Shown: positions 11,201-19,824, counted from the first letter of the stretch. The stretch: 64,000 nt of DNA from Alphaproteobacteria bacterium MarineAlpha12_Bin1 (GCA_002937505.1 PTJY01000002.1:1-64000); one strand, 5' to 3'. Made by a program: numbers and translations. Notes: generated by a model from the letters alone, not told the origin.

Positions 11201-14200
11201 CGCCAGTAGTCGTAAGATCAATGTTTTCAACTGAGGTTAATACCGGAGTTAAGTTAGCGGATATGGTCAGTGTAAGACTATCTGTACCGTCACCACCGTC
11301 AACCGTATCAGCAGCAGTCAAATCACCTGCCGTGTTAAAGGTTAGCGTATCGTTACCAGCACCAGCATCAATGCTATCGTTACCAGTTGTGGTATCAATC
11401 GTGTCGTTACCGTCTCCACCAGAGACCGTTTCTGCTCCCGTTCCACCGACGAACGTATCAGCACCGCCACCAAGTGTTGCGGTGTGAGTATAGCCCGTAG
11501 CAGTCGCACCATCCATGTCAATATCATCAGCACCGCTACCAGTCGTTATGGTAACATTACCAGTGTGATCGGCATTTATGGTATGAGCACCCGTTGCCCC
11601 TGACGCATCAATCGTAACAGTCTTCGTTGCACCAGCGGCCTGTAGATCGGTTATCGTAACCGCTCCAGTATTTGTACTCGTTATGCTTACGTTACCTGAT
11701 GGATCAATCTCATCAATAGTTTTGGCTCCAGAGCCTGAGAGTGTCAGGGTAACCGCTTCACCAGCTATCGTACTCGTGCCGGTCGTAAAGTCGATCACGC
11801 CAGCTCCAGCAAGCGTGCCGGTTACCGTACCGTACTGGTTGTTGAAATCAGCTATATTTACGTCTGAAGAAGCATCGGAATCAATTGTAAATGTTAATGC
11901 ATTCTCGGCGACGCCAACAGCACTATCCGTCGTATCCATCGTGATAGTTGCTATTGTCAAAGTTGCGCCGTCAGCCGCATCGATATCAATAGTAGCCAGT
12001 TTTTCACCAGTACCTGTTGCACCGATGGCTTCTGACGTAATGTCACCACCACTGGCGTTATAGGTAAGGCTTGTAAGGTTATCAATATCAGCGATTGTAC
12101 CAACTACAACATTACCATCAGCTGCTGATGCACCAGTGGTAGACAATGTAATACTCGTGAGGGCATCAGTATTGCTAAGAACGTTGGTATCAATATCAAA
12201 TGTTGCAGATGCAGACGTGACCGTAAGGGACGTCGTGTCTGTGTTATCCAGTGCTAATGAACCAAATGCACCAGCGTTTACACCAGCTTTTGCTGTAACA
12301 GTCGCCGCATCAGTAACAGATACTGACTCATCGTTCGCTGCGTCGGCTTCAACTGTAATAGAACCACCCGCCACTGTATCCAGGATCGGATCAATGTTGG
12401 CATCACCAATGTTTACAGTTGCACCACTAGCTAGATCTGTAAATGTAACGATATCATTATCAGCAGCACCAGTTACATTTAATGTCGCCACTGCTGTCGA
12501 AGACATCGTTATCGCACTAGCAGCACCACCATTACCGGCCACGATTGTCGCCGTTTCAACGCTTGTCCATACAGGGGTCAGCGCTGTGTCTGTTATCGTA
12601 GCAGTTACGGTATCCGTACCGTCACCACCATCAATGGCATCCAATACTGTATAATTAGTAGAGAGAACCATTGTGTCGTTACCGGCGCCACCTGTTAGGC
12701 TGTCATTACCTGCACCAGAAGTCAGAATATCAGCACCGGCTCCACCATCGAGCGTGTCGTTACCGGCTCCACCGTCAAGGTCATCAGCACCACCAGCACC
12801 TGTTGCCGAGTCAGCACCACCGTTACCGTCAAATGCATCAGCACCTGCGCCACCGACAAACGTATCACCCTTCGTCGTACCCTCTGAGGTAAGACCACCG
12901 CTACCAGCCGTAAACGTCGTGGCTGTTGTGGATGCATTACTTGTACCGGTACTTACCACCCCGGTTGAGGCAGATGCATCAACAGTAGCAAGGTTTAAGT
13001 TCCCAGCCAGATTTGTAATTGTCAGGTTTTCGTCACCCGTAATTGTTAATGAGGTCACATCAGCTGCGTTCAACGTCGTAATTGTTGCAGCTGCTGTAGA
13101 AGAATCAATTGTTAGGGTCTCTTCATTGTTTAACGTAAGAGTAGACGTCGTATTACCCCTATGGGTAACTGACAGTGAGTCAGAACTCGTATCCGTTTTA
13201 CGAGCCAATGAAACCGTTGTAGAAGCAACGTTATCCGTTATAAATGTTGTTACATCGCTGGAAGCATCCGTAACACCGGCAGTGGTGGCCCCATTATCCA
13301 TCTGTACTGTGGTTATGGTATTACCTGACAAGGCATCCATATCCTGAGTTACACCAGCCGTTATAGTTAATTTTTCAATTCCGGTTACGTTACCTGAAGT
13401 AATTACAGTCGACGTGGACAACGTATCAGTACCGTCACCACCAGCGATTGTATCCGTGCTGGCCAGGGCCACTGTGATTGTATCGTTACCGGCTCCACCA
13501 TCAACAGACACATCACTATTTGTGTGTGCGGAGACATCAATTGTATCGTTACCGCTACCACCCGTCACAGAAAGGTCCGTTGTAGAACCAGTATCCTGCT
13601 GACCCGTAGTAATCGTAACCGCACCAGAGTTTGAGGAAGCATCAATGCTCGTCAAGCTATCTGTAGTTGCGGTATCTAAATTTGGAAGCGTTATTTCACC
13701 GGTACCTGCAATCGTCAGGGTTTTTGCTGCTGTAGCCACAAGATCAAAATCGTTGGTCGTACCTGAAGCCGTAAGCGCAATTGTTTCAACGCCCGCAATA
13801 GTCAGGTCAGTAGCAGCTCCACCTGACAGGCCGGCAACCGTTACGGTAGCCGTGTCAGCCGTACCCGAAACATCATTGTAGGTGAGCGTGTGGCTTGAAG
13901 CACTGTCAGAAACCGCCATCGCAACTGCGGAGCCTACGCCGCTCACTGTTGCAGCTGCAGATGAGCCAGCCATATTTAACGTCGTAAGCCCTGATGCGTT
14001 CGTCAGGTTTAATGTGGAAGCGTTTGTAGTGACTGTAACATTAATGGTTTCAACGCCCGAAATGCTTAAGGGAGCCACCGAGCCATCAATAGTCGCATTC
14101 AACGTATCAGAACCGGCTCCACCGGTAATCTTATCTAGCGAGCCAAGTGTCTGAGACCCGGCGCTACTGAGAGAGGCATCAAACGTATCTGCTCCATCTC

Positions 14201-14705
14201 CGCCCGTAATAACGTTGACACCCGTTGTGAGGGTGTACGATCCAGCCTCAGCTGCTGCTGCCGCACCGCTGCTGCTAAGGGAAGTACCGCTTGTATCCTG
14301 CGCCGCACGTCCTTCAAACTGTCCGAATTTTACCCAGTGCTCATAAGCATTCTTAAAGGTGCCAGCTGTTACTGCCGCATCCACATCAGCGTTAGCCGCC
14401 AGATATGTGGTTGAGTCAAATGTTGCCGAGATATTAGCTAATGCAGCCGTCGGGGCTCTCCCCTCTCCCGCTCCAAACTCCATAAAGTGGGTCAGCGCAT
14501 TTACACCTGCTGCAACTATATCAGGGTTGCTTTGCAAGTAATACGATGTATCAAAGCTTGCGTTCGGGTCACGCAACTCCTTATATCCAAATAGGGTCCA
14601 GTGAGACTCGGCGCTAGTAAAGTTACCAGCAACGACTGCAGCCAGGACGTCCTGGTTCTGCGTTAAATAATAGCTCGAATCAAATACCATTGATGTGATG
14701 GCCAT
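8268..14705 (-). CDS. Giant RTX/S-layer-like type I-secreted surface protein (2145 aa)
   Basis: Thr/Ser/Ala/Gly/Asp-rich; several GGxGxDxxx nonapeptide clusters (DGGAGNDTLDGGAGADILTSGAGNDSLTGGAGNDT); three N-terminal ~45-aa repeats (FDSSYYLTQNQDVLAA...HWTLFGYKELR); no Cys noticed; next to HlyD and ABC T1SS genes. SD AAGGAT upstream of ATG. Confidence 0.88.
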   Translation of the reverse strand: MAITSMVFDSSYYLTQNQDVLAAVVAGNFTSAESHWTLFGYKELRDPNASFDTSYYLQSNPDIVAAGVNALTHFMEFGAGEGRAPTAALANISATFDSTTYLAANADVDAAVTAGTFKNAYEHWVKFGQFEGRAAQDTSGTSLSSSGAAAAAEAGSYTLTTGVNVITGGDGADTFDASLSSAGSQTLGSLDKITGGAGSDTLNATIDGSVAPLSISGVETINVTVTTNASTLNLTNASGLTTLNMAGSSAAATVSGVGSAVAMAVSDSASSHTLTYNDVSGTADTATVTVAGLSGGAATDLTIAGVETIALTASGTTNDFDLVATAAKTLTIAGTGEITLPNLDTATTDSLTSIDASSNSGAVTITTGQQDTGSTTDLSVTGGSGNDTIDVSAHTNSDVSVDGGAGNDTITVALASTDTIAGGDGTDTLSTSTVITSGNVTGIEKLTITAGVTQDMDALSGNTITTVQMDNGATTAGVTDASSDVTTFITDNVASTTVSLARKTDTSSDSLSVTHRGNTTSTLTLNNEETLTIDSSTAAATITTLNAADVTSLTITGDENLTITNLAGNLNLATVDASASTGVVSTGTSNASTTATTFTAGSGGLTSEGTTKGDTFVGGAGADAFDGNGGADSATGAGGADDLDGGAGNDTLDGGAGADILTSGAGNDSLTGGAGNDTMVLSTNYTVLDAIDGGDGTDTVTATITDTALTPVWTSVETATIVAGNGGAASAITMSSTAVATLNVTGAADNDIVTFTDLASGATVNIGDANIDPILDTVAGGSITVEADAANDESVSVTDAATVTAKAGVNAGAFGSLALDNTDTTSLTVTSASATFDIDTNVLSNTDALTSITLSTTGASAADGNVVVGTIADIDNLTSLTYNASGGDITSEAIGATGTGEKLATIDIDAADGATLTIATITMDTTDSAVGVAENALTFTIDSDASSDVNIADFNNQYGTVTGTLAGAGVIDFTTGTSTIAGEAVTLTLSGSGAKTIDEIDPSGNVSITSTNTGAVTITDLQAAGATKTVTIDASGATGAHTINADHTGNVTITTGSGADDIDMDGATATGYTHTATLGGGADTFVGGTGAETVSGGDGNDTIDTTTGNDSIDAGAGNDTLTFNTAGDLTAADTVDGGDGTDSLTLTISANLTPVLTSVENIDLTTTGGTILNLSSSSATTRVDVENGSGSTLTVKDMASGGSVRILDANTTLTADTTAGGSITIDSHIDNTAGVTVTDAASVTVKSSHTGSTDSGDITSLALDNTDTTSLTVTGSSDADADVDTGAVTNTNVLETVTITSALSGAVVAVASIVDADALTSLTMTGSGGNITLGNTGTSGSAETLSTIALTASGGADVQLTGTVSGDTTDSTTDQALTITADAATSSNTDLGTITHTYGALTVTQSGAGTNDSTALTADDVTLTVSAGGGTQAAITATDDFVATIANTAAYTISSIDTGATSTAAATVTATGNSAFTVSAVVASSGDLTVDGSAATGTLNIVGTNWTGGSTLTGGTGADTLTGGSGVDSLTGGDGADSLTGNAGNDKIYGGAGADILTPGAGSDSIEGGAANDTIVMSTNLSSGDTISGGAGTDTISMTLATTIGATISDVETYNVTFNTGGALNAANITNATAINILSGTATAATVTNLATGSTVANGTTAAEIETITLDTVSGASLTVKLDDAASGALTITDAASVTITGEDAEATTSVANTVLDNTDTTTLVLAGADAAYAMDVGAITSQGAVTSITGSTSTSSGTLTVGAYADVGAVTTMSLTSSAANLTFSTSADIGADSDGAEGESLATVTLSATNSTIDLGDGQTIFLDSVTDSTTDLTSTWTVTTATSGTVNVGGLDNTYGITTVDASENNGTAFSMDTITTASIGSITLGGSGTHNIGNITTTSTSAYTIDATNAAGTVTLVLTGTNSNATVNTGNGAATITTIGDTGKTTTIALGSGNETTDQIISATTLGDIVIKNFETAAADDAIDLSTTGIESRGTGDGTDAHLTLDGAAVTTQAIVLQTTTASSNLDVDAGNGNVLVLGGDHATSALVETALETSGTHEITLGKNSVQSDGSTNWVIAWDDGTNSYIGVGAIETDASDDTEGGSADTSTITNIEVTTLVTLEGVSDVTDLVAANFGTNYIA
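8830..12860 (-). repeat. Three diverged tandem intragenic modules (~1.33-1.36 kb each)
   Basis: Landmark LDNTDTT(S/T)L occurs once per module (coding near 12235, 10903 and 9544; spacing 1332 and 1359 bp), along with VTDAA(S/T)VT and a YGxxT motif. Each module is preceded by an RTX cluster (~12.7-12.85, ~11.3-11.48 and ~9.95-10.17 kb). Confidence 0.8.
14285..14705 (-). repeat. Three N-terminal ~45-aa repeats of the S-layer-like protein
   Basis: FDSSYYLTQNQDVLAAVVAGNFTSAESHWTLFGYKELRDPNAS / FDTSYYLQSNPDIVAAGVNALTHFMEFGAGEGRAP / FDSTTYLAANADVDAAVTAGTFKNAYEHWVKFGQFEGRA. Confidence 0.85.
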
Positions 14706-14817
14706 GAACTTTATCCTTCAGTTTGTTACATCCTATTACGTATACGTTCTGCTTTAGCCTAAAGCGCTATTTCCTAGCACTCCAAAACTAAAGCGATTAA
14801 TTCTTATATTCTTCCAC

Positions 14818-14846
14818 ACACGTGGAGTCATTTCAACTCTACGTGT
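14818..14846. promoter_or_regulatory. Inverted repeat in the leader/promoter region of the S-layer-like gene
   Basis: ACACGTGGAGT-CATTTCA-ACTCTACGTGT: 10 of 11 positions complementary (the 11th is G.U on the + strand), 113-141 nt upstream of the start codon. Confidence 0.5.
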
Positions 14847-14902
14847 ATAGCGATTACTATACCTGATTCTCAACAGCAAGCAACAAGGTTCGAAAATTAA
14901 TT

Positions 14903-14953
14903 AAAAACCTATTTGTGTTGCTTTTTTACAACACCTGTAAATTATAGGTTTTT
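14903..14953 (-). terminator. Nested hairpin, likely terminator of the T1SS operon or attenuator before the S-layer-like gene
   Basis: Outer arms AAAAACCTAT (14903-14912) and ATAGGTTTTT (14944-14953), inner arms GTGTTG (14915-14920) and CAACAC (14929-14934). On the - strand the outer stem ends in a T-rich run. Confidence 0.6.
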
Positions 14954-14957
14954 GCTA

Positions 14958-15221
14958 CTATTCTTTGTTTCCTGCACCAAATCGGCCTATATGGTCTGCA
15001 TAACTATGAAGGAGGGCAGAAGCCGCTTTCCTATCAATCATTTCGAGCAAAACCGCTCCATATGCATTAACCATGGCACTAAGAACCTCGTTAGTAGGCG
15101 CCTCTTCCTGAGCTTTTTGAACGGCTTTATGTAGACCCGGTGCAATAATCTCACGGGCCAAACGGTTAACGCGTTCTCTATCTTCTGGCTCAATGACGGG
15201 CTCATCTGCAGAAACATTCAT
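14958..15221 (-). CDS. Small conserved-looking protein in the T1SS operon (87 aa)
   Basis: ORF 36 bp after the HlyD gene in the same direction; MNVSADEPVIEPEDRERVNRLAREIIAPGLHKAVQKAQEEAP... No family recognised. Confidence 0.65.
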   Translation of the reverse strand: MNVSADEPVIEPEDRERVNRLAREIIAPGLHKAVQKAQEEAPTNEVLSAMVNAYGAVLLEMIDRKAASALLHSYADHIGRFGAGNKE

Positions 15222-15257
15222 AATAATCTCCTGATATTATTCACAGCTTTCACAGCC

Positions 15258-16604
15258 TTACTTTTCATTCATGCCGCGTGCCAACGAATCAGTTAAGGGT
15301 TTAAGAAGGTAAGCTAGCGCTGTGCGCTCACCAGTTTTAATTAAAACATCTGCAGGCATGCCGGCTGACAATGTTACGTCACCAAGTTTTTCCGTCTCTG
15401 TTTCAGAAATTTCGGCCCGTATTAAAAAATATCCGACACCTGTTACTGCATCAACCAAGCGATCACCAGAAACTGATATGACCTTGGCCATAACACTCGG
15501 TGTTAACAGCATGTTAAGCGCAACGAGGCGCACTTCAGCTTCCTGCCCCACCTGGATATTATCTATATCATTCGGCGAAACCTGAGCCTCCACTATCAAT
15601 TCCTTATCTTGTGGGGCGATCTCCATCAAGAGCTGGCCGGCTCGCACCACCCCACCAGACGTGTGGACTTTCAAATTTTGCACAATACCCGATTGTGGCG
15701 CCTTGACTTCAATTCTTGCTAACACGTCTTCAGCAACTGCTAGCCTTTGACGCAAGTCAGACGCAGCGGCTTGTATGTCTTGATATCGTGCCACAACATC
15801 TTCGCGGAATCGCTGACGTAAACTTATTATCTGGCTTTTTGCTTCACCAACACCATTTTGTGCTCTAGCAATTTGCGCGTCATCACTTCCGGCCTCGCCT
15901 TTAAGGCGCGCCATAGCGCGCTCTCTGGCTAGTATTTCATTTCGAGGATAATGACCCTTTCTATATAACTCTCTTAACCCTACGAGCTCTAGATCGAATA
16001 TTTTCAGTTGGTCAAACCTAGACTTACGTTGAATGCGATGCCCCTCTATTTGATCTTCAAGCTGACTGATGCGTTGCTTAAGAATATTGATCTGGCCATT
16101 TAATGATTCCCGCCTGGCTGCAAATTGTTGGCGCTCGGATTCCATAATCTCCTTAACAGAAGCTTCATTTACACGAGAAGCTAGCTCTTCAGGAAAAACT
16201 ATTGAGCTTAAAGAATCTCTTTCTGCAATAAGACGGGCCTTTTGGGCCACATGGAGATCAATCTGATTGCGCAGCCTGGATGCAGTTGCTGACACTTGTA
16301 TATCATTTAGCAATACCAGCAACTGGCCTTCCCTAACGGTTTCCCCCTCCTCCACCAAAACCTTGTCAACTATACCACCTTCATAATGCTGCACCTGTTT
16401 TCGCTCTCCTTTTACTGCGAGAATCGCAGCAGCAGGAACTGCACTCGCCATCGGGGCGGTCGCAGCCCATCCACCAATCCCAGCAAAAGCGAGCAAAACA
16501 ACAATTAGGCCAAAAAGAAAAACCGAAGATATTTTGGACGAAGGCCTATTAATTGGCACATGACCGTCACTTACAACTGCAATTGATGTGGATTCATCAG
16601 CCAT
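15258..16604 (-). CDS. HlyD-family T1SS periplasmic adaptor subunit
   Basis: 448 aa; GWAATAPMASAVPAAAILAVKGERKQVQHYEGGIVDKVLVEEGETVREGQLLVLL and VKAPQSGIVQNLKVHTSGGVVRAGQLLMEIAP are hallmark HlyD/PrtE sequences. Confidence 0.95.
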   Translation of the reverse strand: MADESTSIAVVSDGHVPINRPSSKISSVFLFGLIVVLLAFAGIGGWAATAPMASAVPAAAILAVKGERKQVQHYEGGIVDKVLVEEGETVREGQLLVLLNDIQVSATASRLRNQIDLHVAQKARLIAERDSLSSIVFPEELASRVNEASVKEIMESERQQFAARRESLNGQINILKQRISQLEDQIEGHRIQRKSRFDQLKIFDLELVGLRELYRKGHYPRNEILARERAMARLKGEAGSDDAQIARAQNGVGEAKSQIISLRQRFREDVVARYQDIQAAASDLRQRLAVAEDVLARIEVKAPQSGIVQNLKVHTSGGVVRAGQLLMEIAPQDKELIVEAQVSPNDIDNIQVGQEAEVRLVALNMLLTPSVMAKVISVSGDRLVDAVTGVGYFLIRAEISETETEKLGDVTLSAGMPADVLIKTGERTALAYLLKPLTDSLARGMNEK

Positions 16605-16682
16605 TAATTAATATTCCTTAGAAATAAAGACATTGCTAAGACTTAATATATAGAGCATTCGCACAGTCAATATAATCATCAG

Positions 16683-18419
16683 TTATTCCCCTGGTTCAGT
16701 AGAGATTGCTAGTGGTTTTTTAGCTTTGTTTAAATCAGCTAAAACAGCATCTCTCTCGCCATACCGCGCCAAAACACCCTCCTTCAGCACAGCAACTTTA
16801 TCAACTATAGACAATAGTGCCGCACGGTGACTGATCACCACAATGGCCTGTCCGCTATCCTTTGCATTCTGAAGCGCCTCAGCCAACGCTTGTTCGCCGT
16901 CTGTATCAAGATTTGCATTGGGCTCATCCAGTATCAAAACCTTGGGATTGCCATACAATGCTCTGGCAAGGGCAATACGCTGACGCTGCCCACCAGAAAG
17001 CGCTAAACCATTCTCACCGAGCTGTGTATTATAACCATCCGGAAATTCCAATATTAGCTCATGTACTCCTGCCTTTAATGCCGCTTCAACAACCGAAGTC
17101 GAATCACCCTGCTGAAAACGTGATATATTGTCCGCCACTGTGCCAGAAAAAAGCTCTACATCCTGGGGCATATATCCCAGGTAAGGCCCGAGCTGTTCCG
17201 GATCCCATTGTGATAGTTCTGCGCCGTCATAGCGAATTGAGCCAGAATGGGGAGCCCAAACTCCAACCATTGCACGAGCCAAAGAGGATTTTCCAGATCC
17301 ACTAGGACCAATTACAGCCAAAGCTTCGCCAGGAGAGATAGACAACGATACATTCATCAATACAGGGCTCTCTGCTCCTGGAGGCACTACAATTACCCTA
17401 TTTACGGTGACCTCGCCTACGGGCTCGGGTAAAGACATTGGTCTTTCGGGTAGGGGGGTTTGACTTAATAAATAATTTAAGCGCCGGTATGCATTCCTAG
17501 CAAAAACAAACGTTCGCCACTGGCCAACCCCCATCTCAACAGGGGCCAGGGCTCTACCCATTATTATAGAGCCAGCAATCATCGTTCCCGGGGTGATATC
17601 ACCTCGAACAGCCAAATAGGCCCCCACTCCAAGAATTCCAACTTGTAATGCCAGACGTACAAACCGCGATATAGAAAGGATTGTGCCACCTCTATCACTT
17701 GCGCGCGACTGACGCTTAAGCCCTTCGCTATGGCGATGCCCCCAAATATTCATAACAGATGAAATCATGCCTAACGCATGAACCACCTCAGCATTTCGCA
17801 AACTGGTCTGCGCATAATGTGTCGCAGATAATGATTCCTCTGAGGCCTCCTGCATAAGCCTGCGCGTTGAGATTTCATTTATCAGTGCCAGAATAAAGAT
17901 AACTATCGCGCCCCCCAATGACACCATGCCTAGCCAGGGGTGCAATAAAAACCCAGCCACGATGAATAACGGCACCCAAGGAGCATCACAGAAGGCAATT
18001 ATCGCTCCACCGGATAAAAACTCTCTTATTGTATCAGTATCTCGAAGCGCTTGGGCCGATGCACTCGATGAATTTCCTATAGAAGCTTTAAATATAACTC
18101 TGAAAACTCTTTCATTAAGGTATTCGTCTAGTTTTAGTCCCGTACGAATAAGTATACGAGAGCGAACAAACTCGAGCAGCCCATAAACCACCAAGCAGCC
18201 CATCGCTATAATCGTCAGAGCAGTTAATGTCTCATAGCTTTTACTCATGAGAACACGATCGTAGACTTGCAGCATGTAAAGCGGTGCAACTAGCATCAAT
18301 AAATTGATAAAGGCACTAAAAAAAATAACTGACAACACATTAGGCCTGCAGGCTCTAATCGCCTTTGTAAGAAAAATAGATTTTCCCTGTAAAACCTGAA
18401 AATCATTCATTTTAATCAA
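16683..18419 (-). CDS. T1SS permease/ATPase (PrtD-like ABC transporter)
   Basis: 578 aa; Walker A GPSGSGKSSLAR, signature LSGGQRQRIALARALYGNPKVLILDEPNANLD, N-terminal TM region FINLLMLVAPLYMLQVYDRVL. Confidence 0.95.
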   Translation of the reverse strand: MIKMNDFQVLQGKSIFLTKAIRACRPNVLSVIFFSAFINLLMLVAPLYMLQVYDRVLMSKSYETLTALTIIAMGCLVVYGLLEFVRSRILIRTGLKLDEYLNERVFRVIFKASIGNSSSASAQALRDTDTIREFLSGGAIIAFCDAPWVPLFIVAGFLLHPWLGMVSLGGAIVIFILALINEISTRRLMQEASEESLSATHYAQTSLRNAEVVHALGMISSVMNIWGHRHSEGLKRQSRASDRGGTILSISRFVRLALQVGILGVGAYLAVRGDITPGTMIAGSIIMGRALAPVEMGVGQWRTFVFARNAYRRLNYLLSQTPLPERPMSLPEPVGEVTVNRVIVVPPGAESPVLMNVSLSISPGEALAVIGPSGSGKSSLARAMVGVWAPHSGSIRYDGAELSQWDPEQLGPYLGYMPQDVELFSGTVADNISRFQQGDSTSVVEAALKAGVHELILEFPDGYNTQLGENGLALSGGQRQRIALARALYGNPKVLILDEPNANLDTDGEQALAEALQNAKDSGQAIVVISHRAALLSIVDKVAVLKEGVLARYGERDAVLADLNKAKKPLAISTEPGE

Positions 18420-18634
18420 CCAATATATTCAAAACCTGAAAACTGAAGAGCGGACTATGATTTGGTATCCAAAACTAAATTTACAATAGAAAAACGTTGA
18501 TTCGCTCAAAGTAAAAATTTATTTAACAGAAAAAATGTTCACAACCAGCCCTCTAAACAGCAACAGGAGTAAAACTTTAATATTTTTCATATTTATTTTT
18601 TATTGCTTTAAATTTTAGATACATCTGAACTAGA

Positions 18635-18772
18635 TCATAATAAAGTTATCGCTAGAAAACCCAAAAAAAGAACAAATCCTATTTTTACGAAAAAAGAAAC
18701 AAGTTTTAGCGGCTGACGAAATAAGAACCAGATGCCTATAACTGCGATTACGACTACAGCAATTGTTTCCAT
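18635..18772 (-). CDS. Candidate 45-aa hydrophobic micro-protein, absent from the ORF track
   Basis: Translation METIAVVVIAVIGIWFLFRQPLKLVSFFVKIGFVLFLGFLAITLL-stop: two hydrophobic segments separated by RQPLK. Confidence 0.45.
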   Translation of the reverse strand: METIAVVVIAVIGIWFLFRQPLKLVSFFVKIGFVLFLGFLAITLL

Positions 18773-18835
18773 AGGATCTTATGTCTCATATATTCACCGA
18801 CTCGGGCTAGTACTTAATTCGTTGCTCTATCTAAA

Positions 18836-18872
18836 CCATAAAAAGGCTTTGCAGAATCACTATGCAGCCTTC
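18836..18872 (-). terminator. Probable Rho-independent terminator downstream of the cyclase gene
   Basis: On the - strand AAGGCTGCA-TAGTGATTC-TGCAAAGCCTT then TTTATGG: hairpin with a 2-nt bulge followed by T residues. Confidence 0.6.
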
Positions 18873-18898
18873 TCTCTAACTAACGATTAGTAAGAACA

Positions 18899-19678
18899 TT
18901 AATCAAACAAGGCAACGGCCCTAGTCCAACCAGCCGTTCCTCCGCGTATTTTGCAAGGAAAGCAACTTACGATAAATCCTTTTGACGGCAAGGCTTCCAA
19001 ATTATGCAGTTTTTCCATGTGGCAGTAGGGTTGCTCAATTCCCGCATAATGACCCTCCCAAATGATTGATGGGTCCTTTGTTTGAGCCCATTTTTTTGAA
19101 GTATGAATAAAGGGCGCATCCCAGCCCCAAGCGTCTGTTCCGGTCACACGCACCCCTCTCTTTGTCAAATAAAGAGTAGCTTCGCGGCCCATTCCACAAC
19201 CCGAACTTGTATACAGGTCTGTTCCATATGCTTCAGAGGCACTTGTATTGACAAGCACAATATCAAATGGCTGCAAAACATGTTCTATCCTAACGAGTTC
19301 AGCTTCTACGTCACTGGCACTAACAACATAACCATTATCAAAATGCCTAAAGTCTAATTTCACTCCGGGCCGCATAAACCATTCTAAGGGCATTTGGTCT
19401 ATAGATGGCATCTCATCGCCATTTTTATCCTTAGGGTGATAGTGCAGAGGAGCATCTACGTGTGTACCATTATGCGTTGATAGAGTAATAGTTTCATACG
19501 ACGCACCTAGCCCTCCAGGCAAATCGTCCGTATCAAGACCTGGGTATAATTTTGTATAACGATCAAGATTATCGCCATGCTCTAACATCTCAATCTTTGG
19601 CCTCATATGCGGAGGATCTACAACAACAACATCGTCAAGGGCCATGGATATATCAATGATCTTCCTTGGTAACTTCAT
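18899..19678 (-). CDS. Cyclase family protein (kynurenine formamidase/isatin hydrolase-type fold)
   Basis: 259 aa; STHNGTHVDAPLHYHP metal-binding HxGTHxDxPxH motif. Confidence 0.9.
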   Translation of the reverse strand: MKLPRKIIDISMALDDVVVVDPPHMRPKIEMLEHGDNLDRYTKLYPGLDTDDLPGGLGASYETITLSTHNGTHVDAPLHYHPKDKNGDEMPSIDQMPLEWFMRPGVKLDFRHFDNGYVVSASDVEAELVRIEHVLQPFDIVLVNTSASEAYGTDLYTSSGCGMGREATLYLTKRGVRVTGTDAWGWDAPFIHTSKKWAQTKDPSIIWEGHYAGIEQPYCHMEKLHNLEALPSKGFIVSCFPCKIRGGTAGWTRAVALFD

Positions 19679-19824
19679 ATAAATTCTCCCCGTCTTTCAG
19701 GTCATTATGATTTTCGACGTCCTAATTCTATGCTATCCCAACGGACGAAACTCGTTTTGTTAAGAGAACTTGTTTATATAATTAATAGCATAGTTCTTTA
19801 AATTTTATCCCAAGGGCGAAAATA

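Noticed and set aside
12722-12937. Arg/Leu/Val-rich - strand ORF (71 aa) and other alternative-frame ORFs over RTX repeats
   Set aside because: Out-of-frame readings of GGxGxD repeats within the main 2145-aa ORF.
8632-14541. Many long + strand ORFs (up to 224 aa) opposite the giant S-layer-like gene
   Set aside because: Their Val/Ala/Pro/Ser-rich composition is the mirror image of Thr/Ser/Gly/Asp-rich codons on the - strand. They are antisense artefacts without recognisable domains.
14880-14900. GGTTCGAAA as a possible tRNA T-loop
   Set aside because: No acceptor, D or anticodon stem could be built around it.
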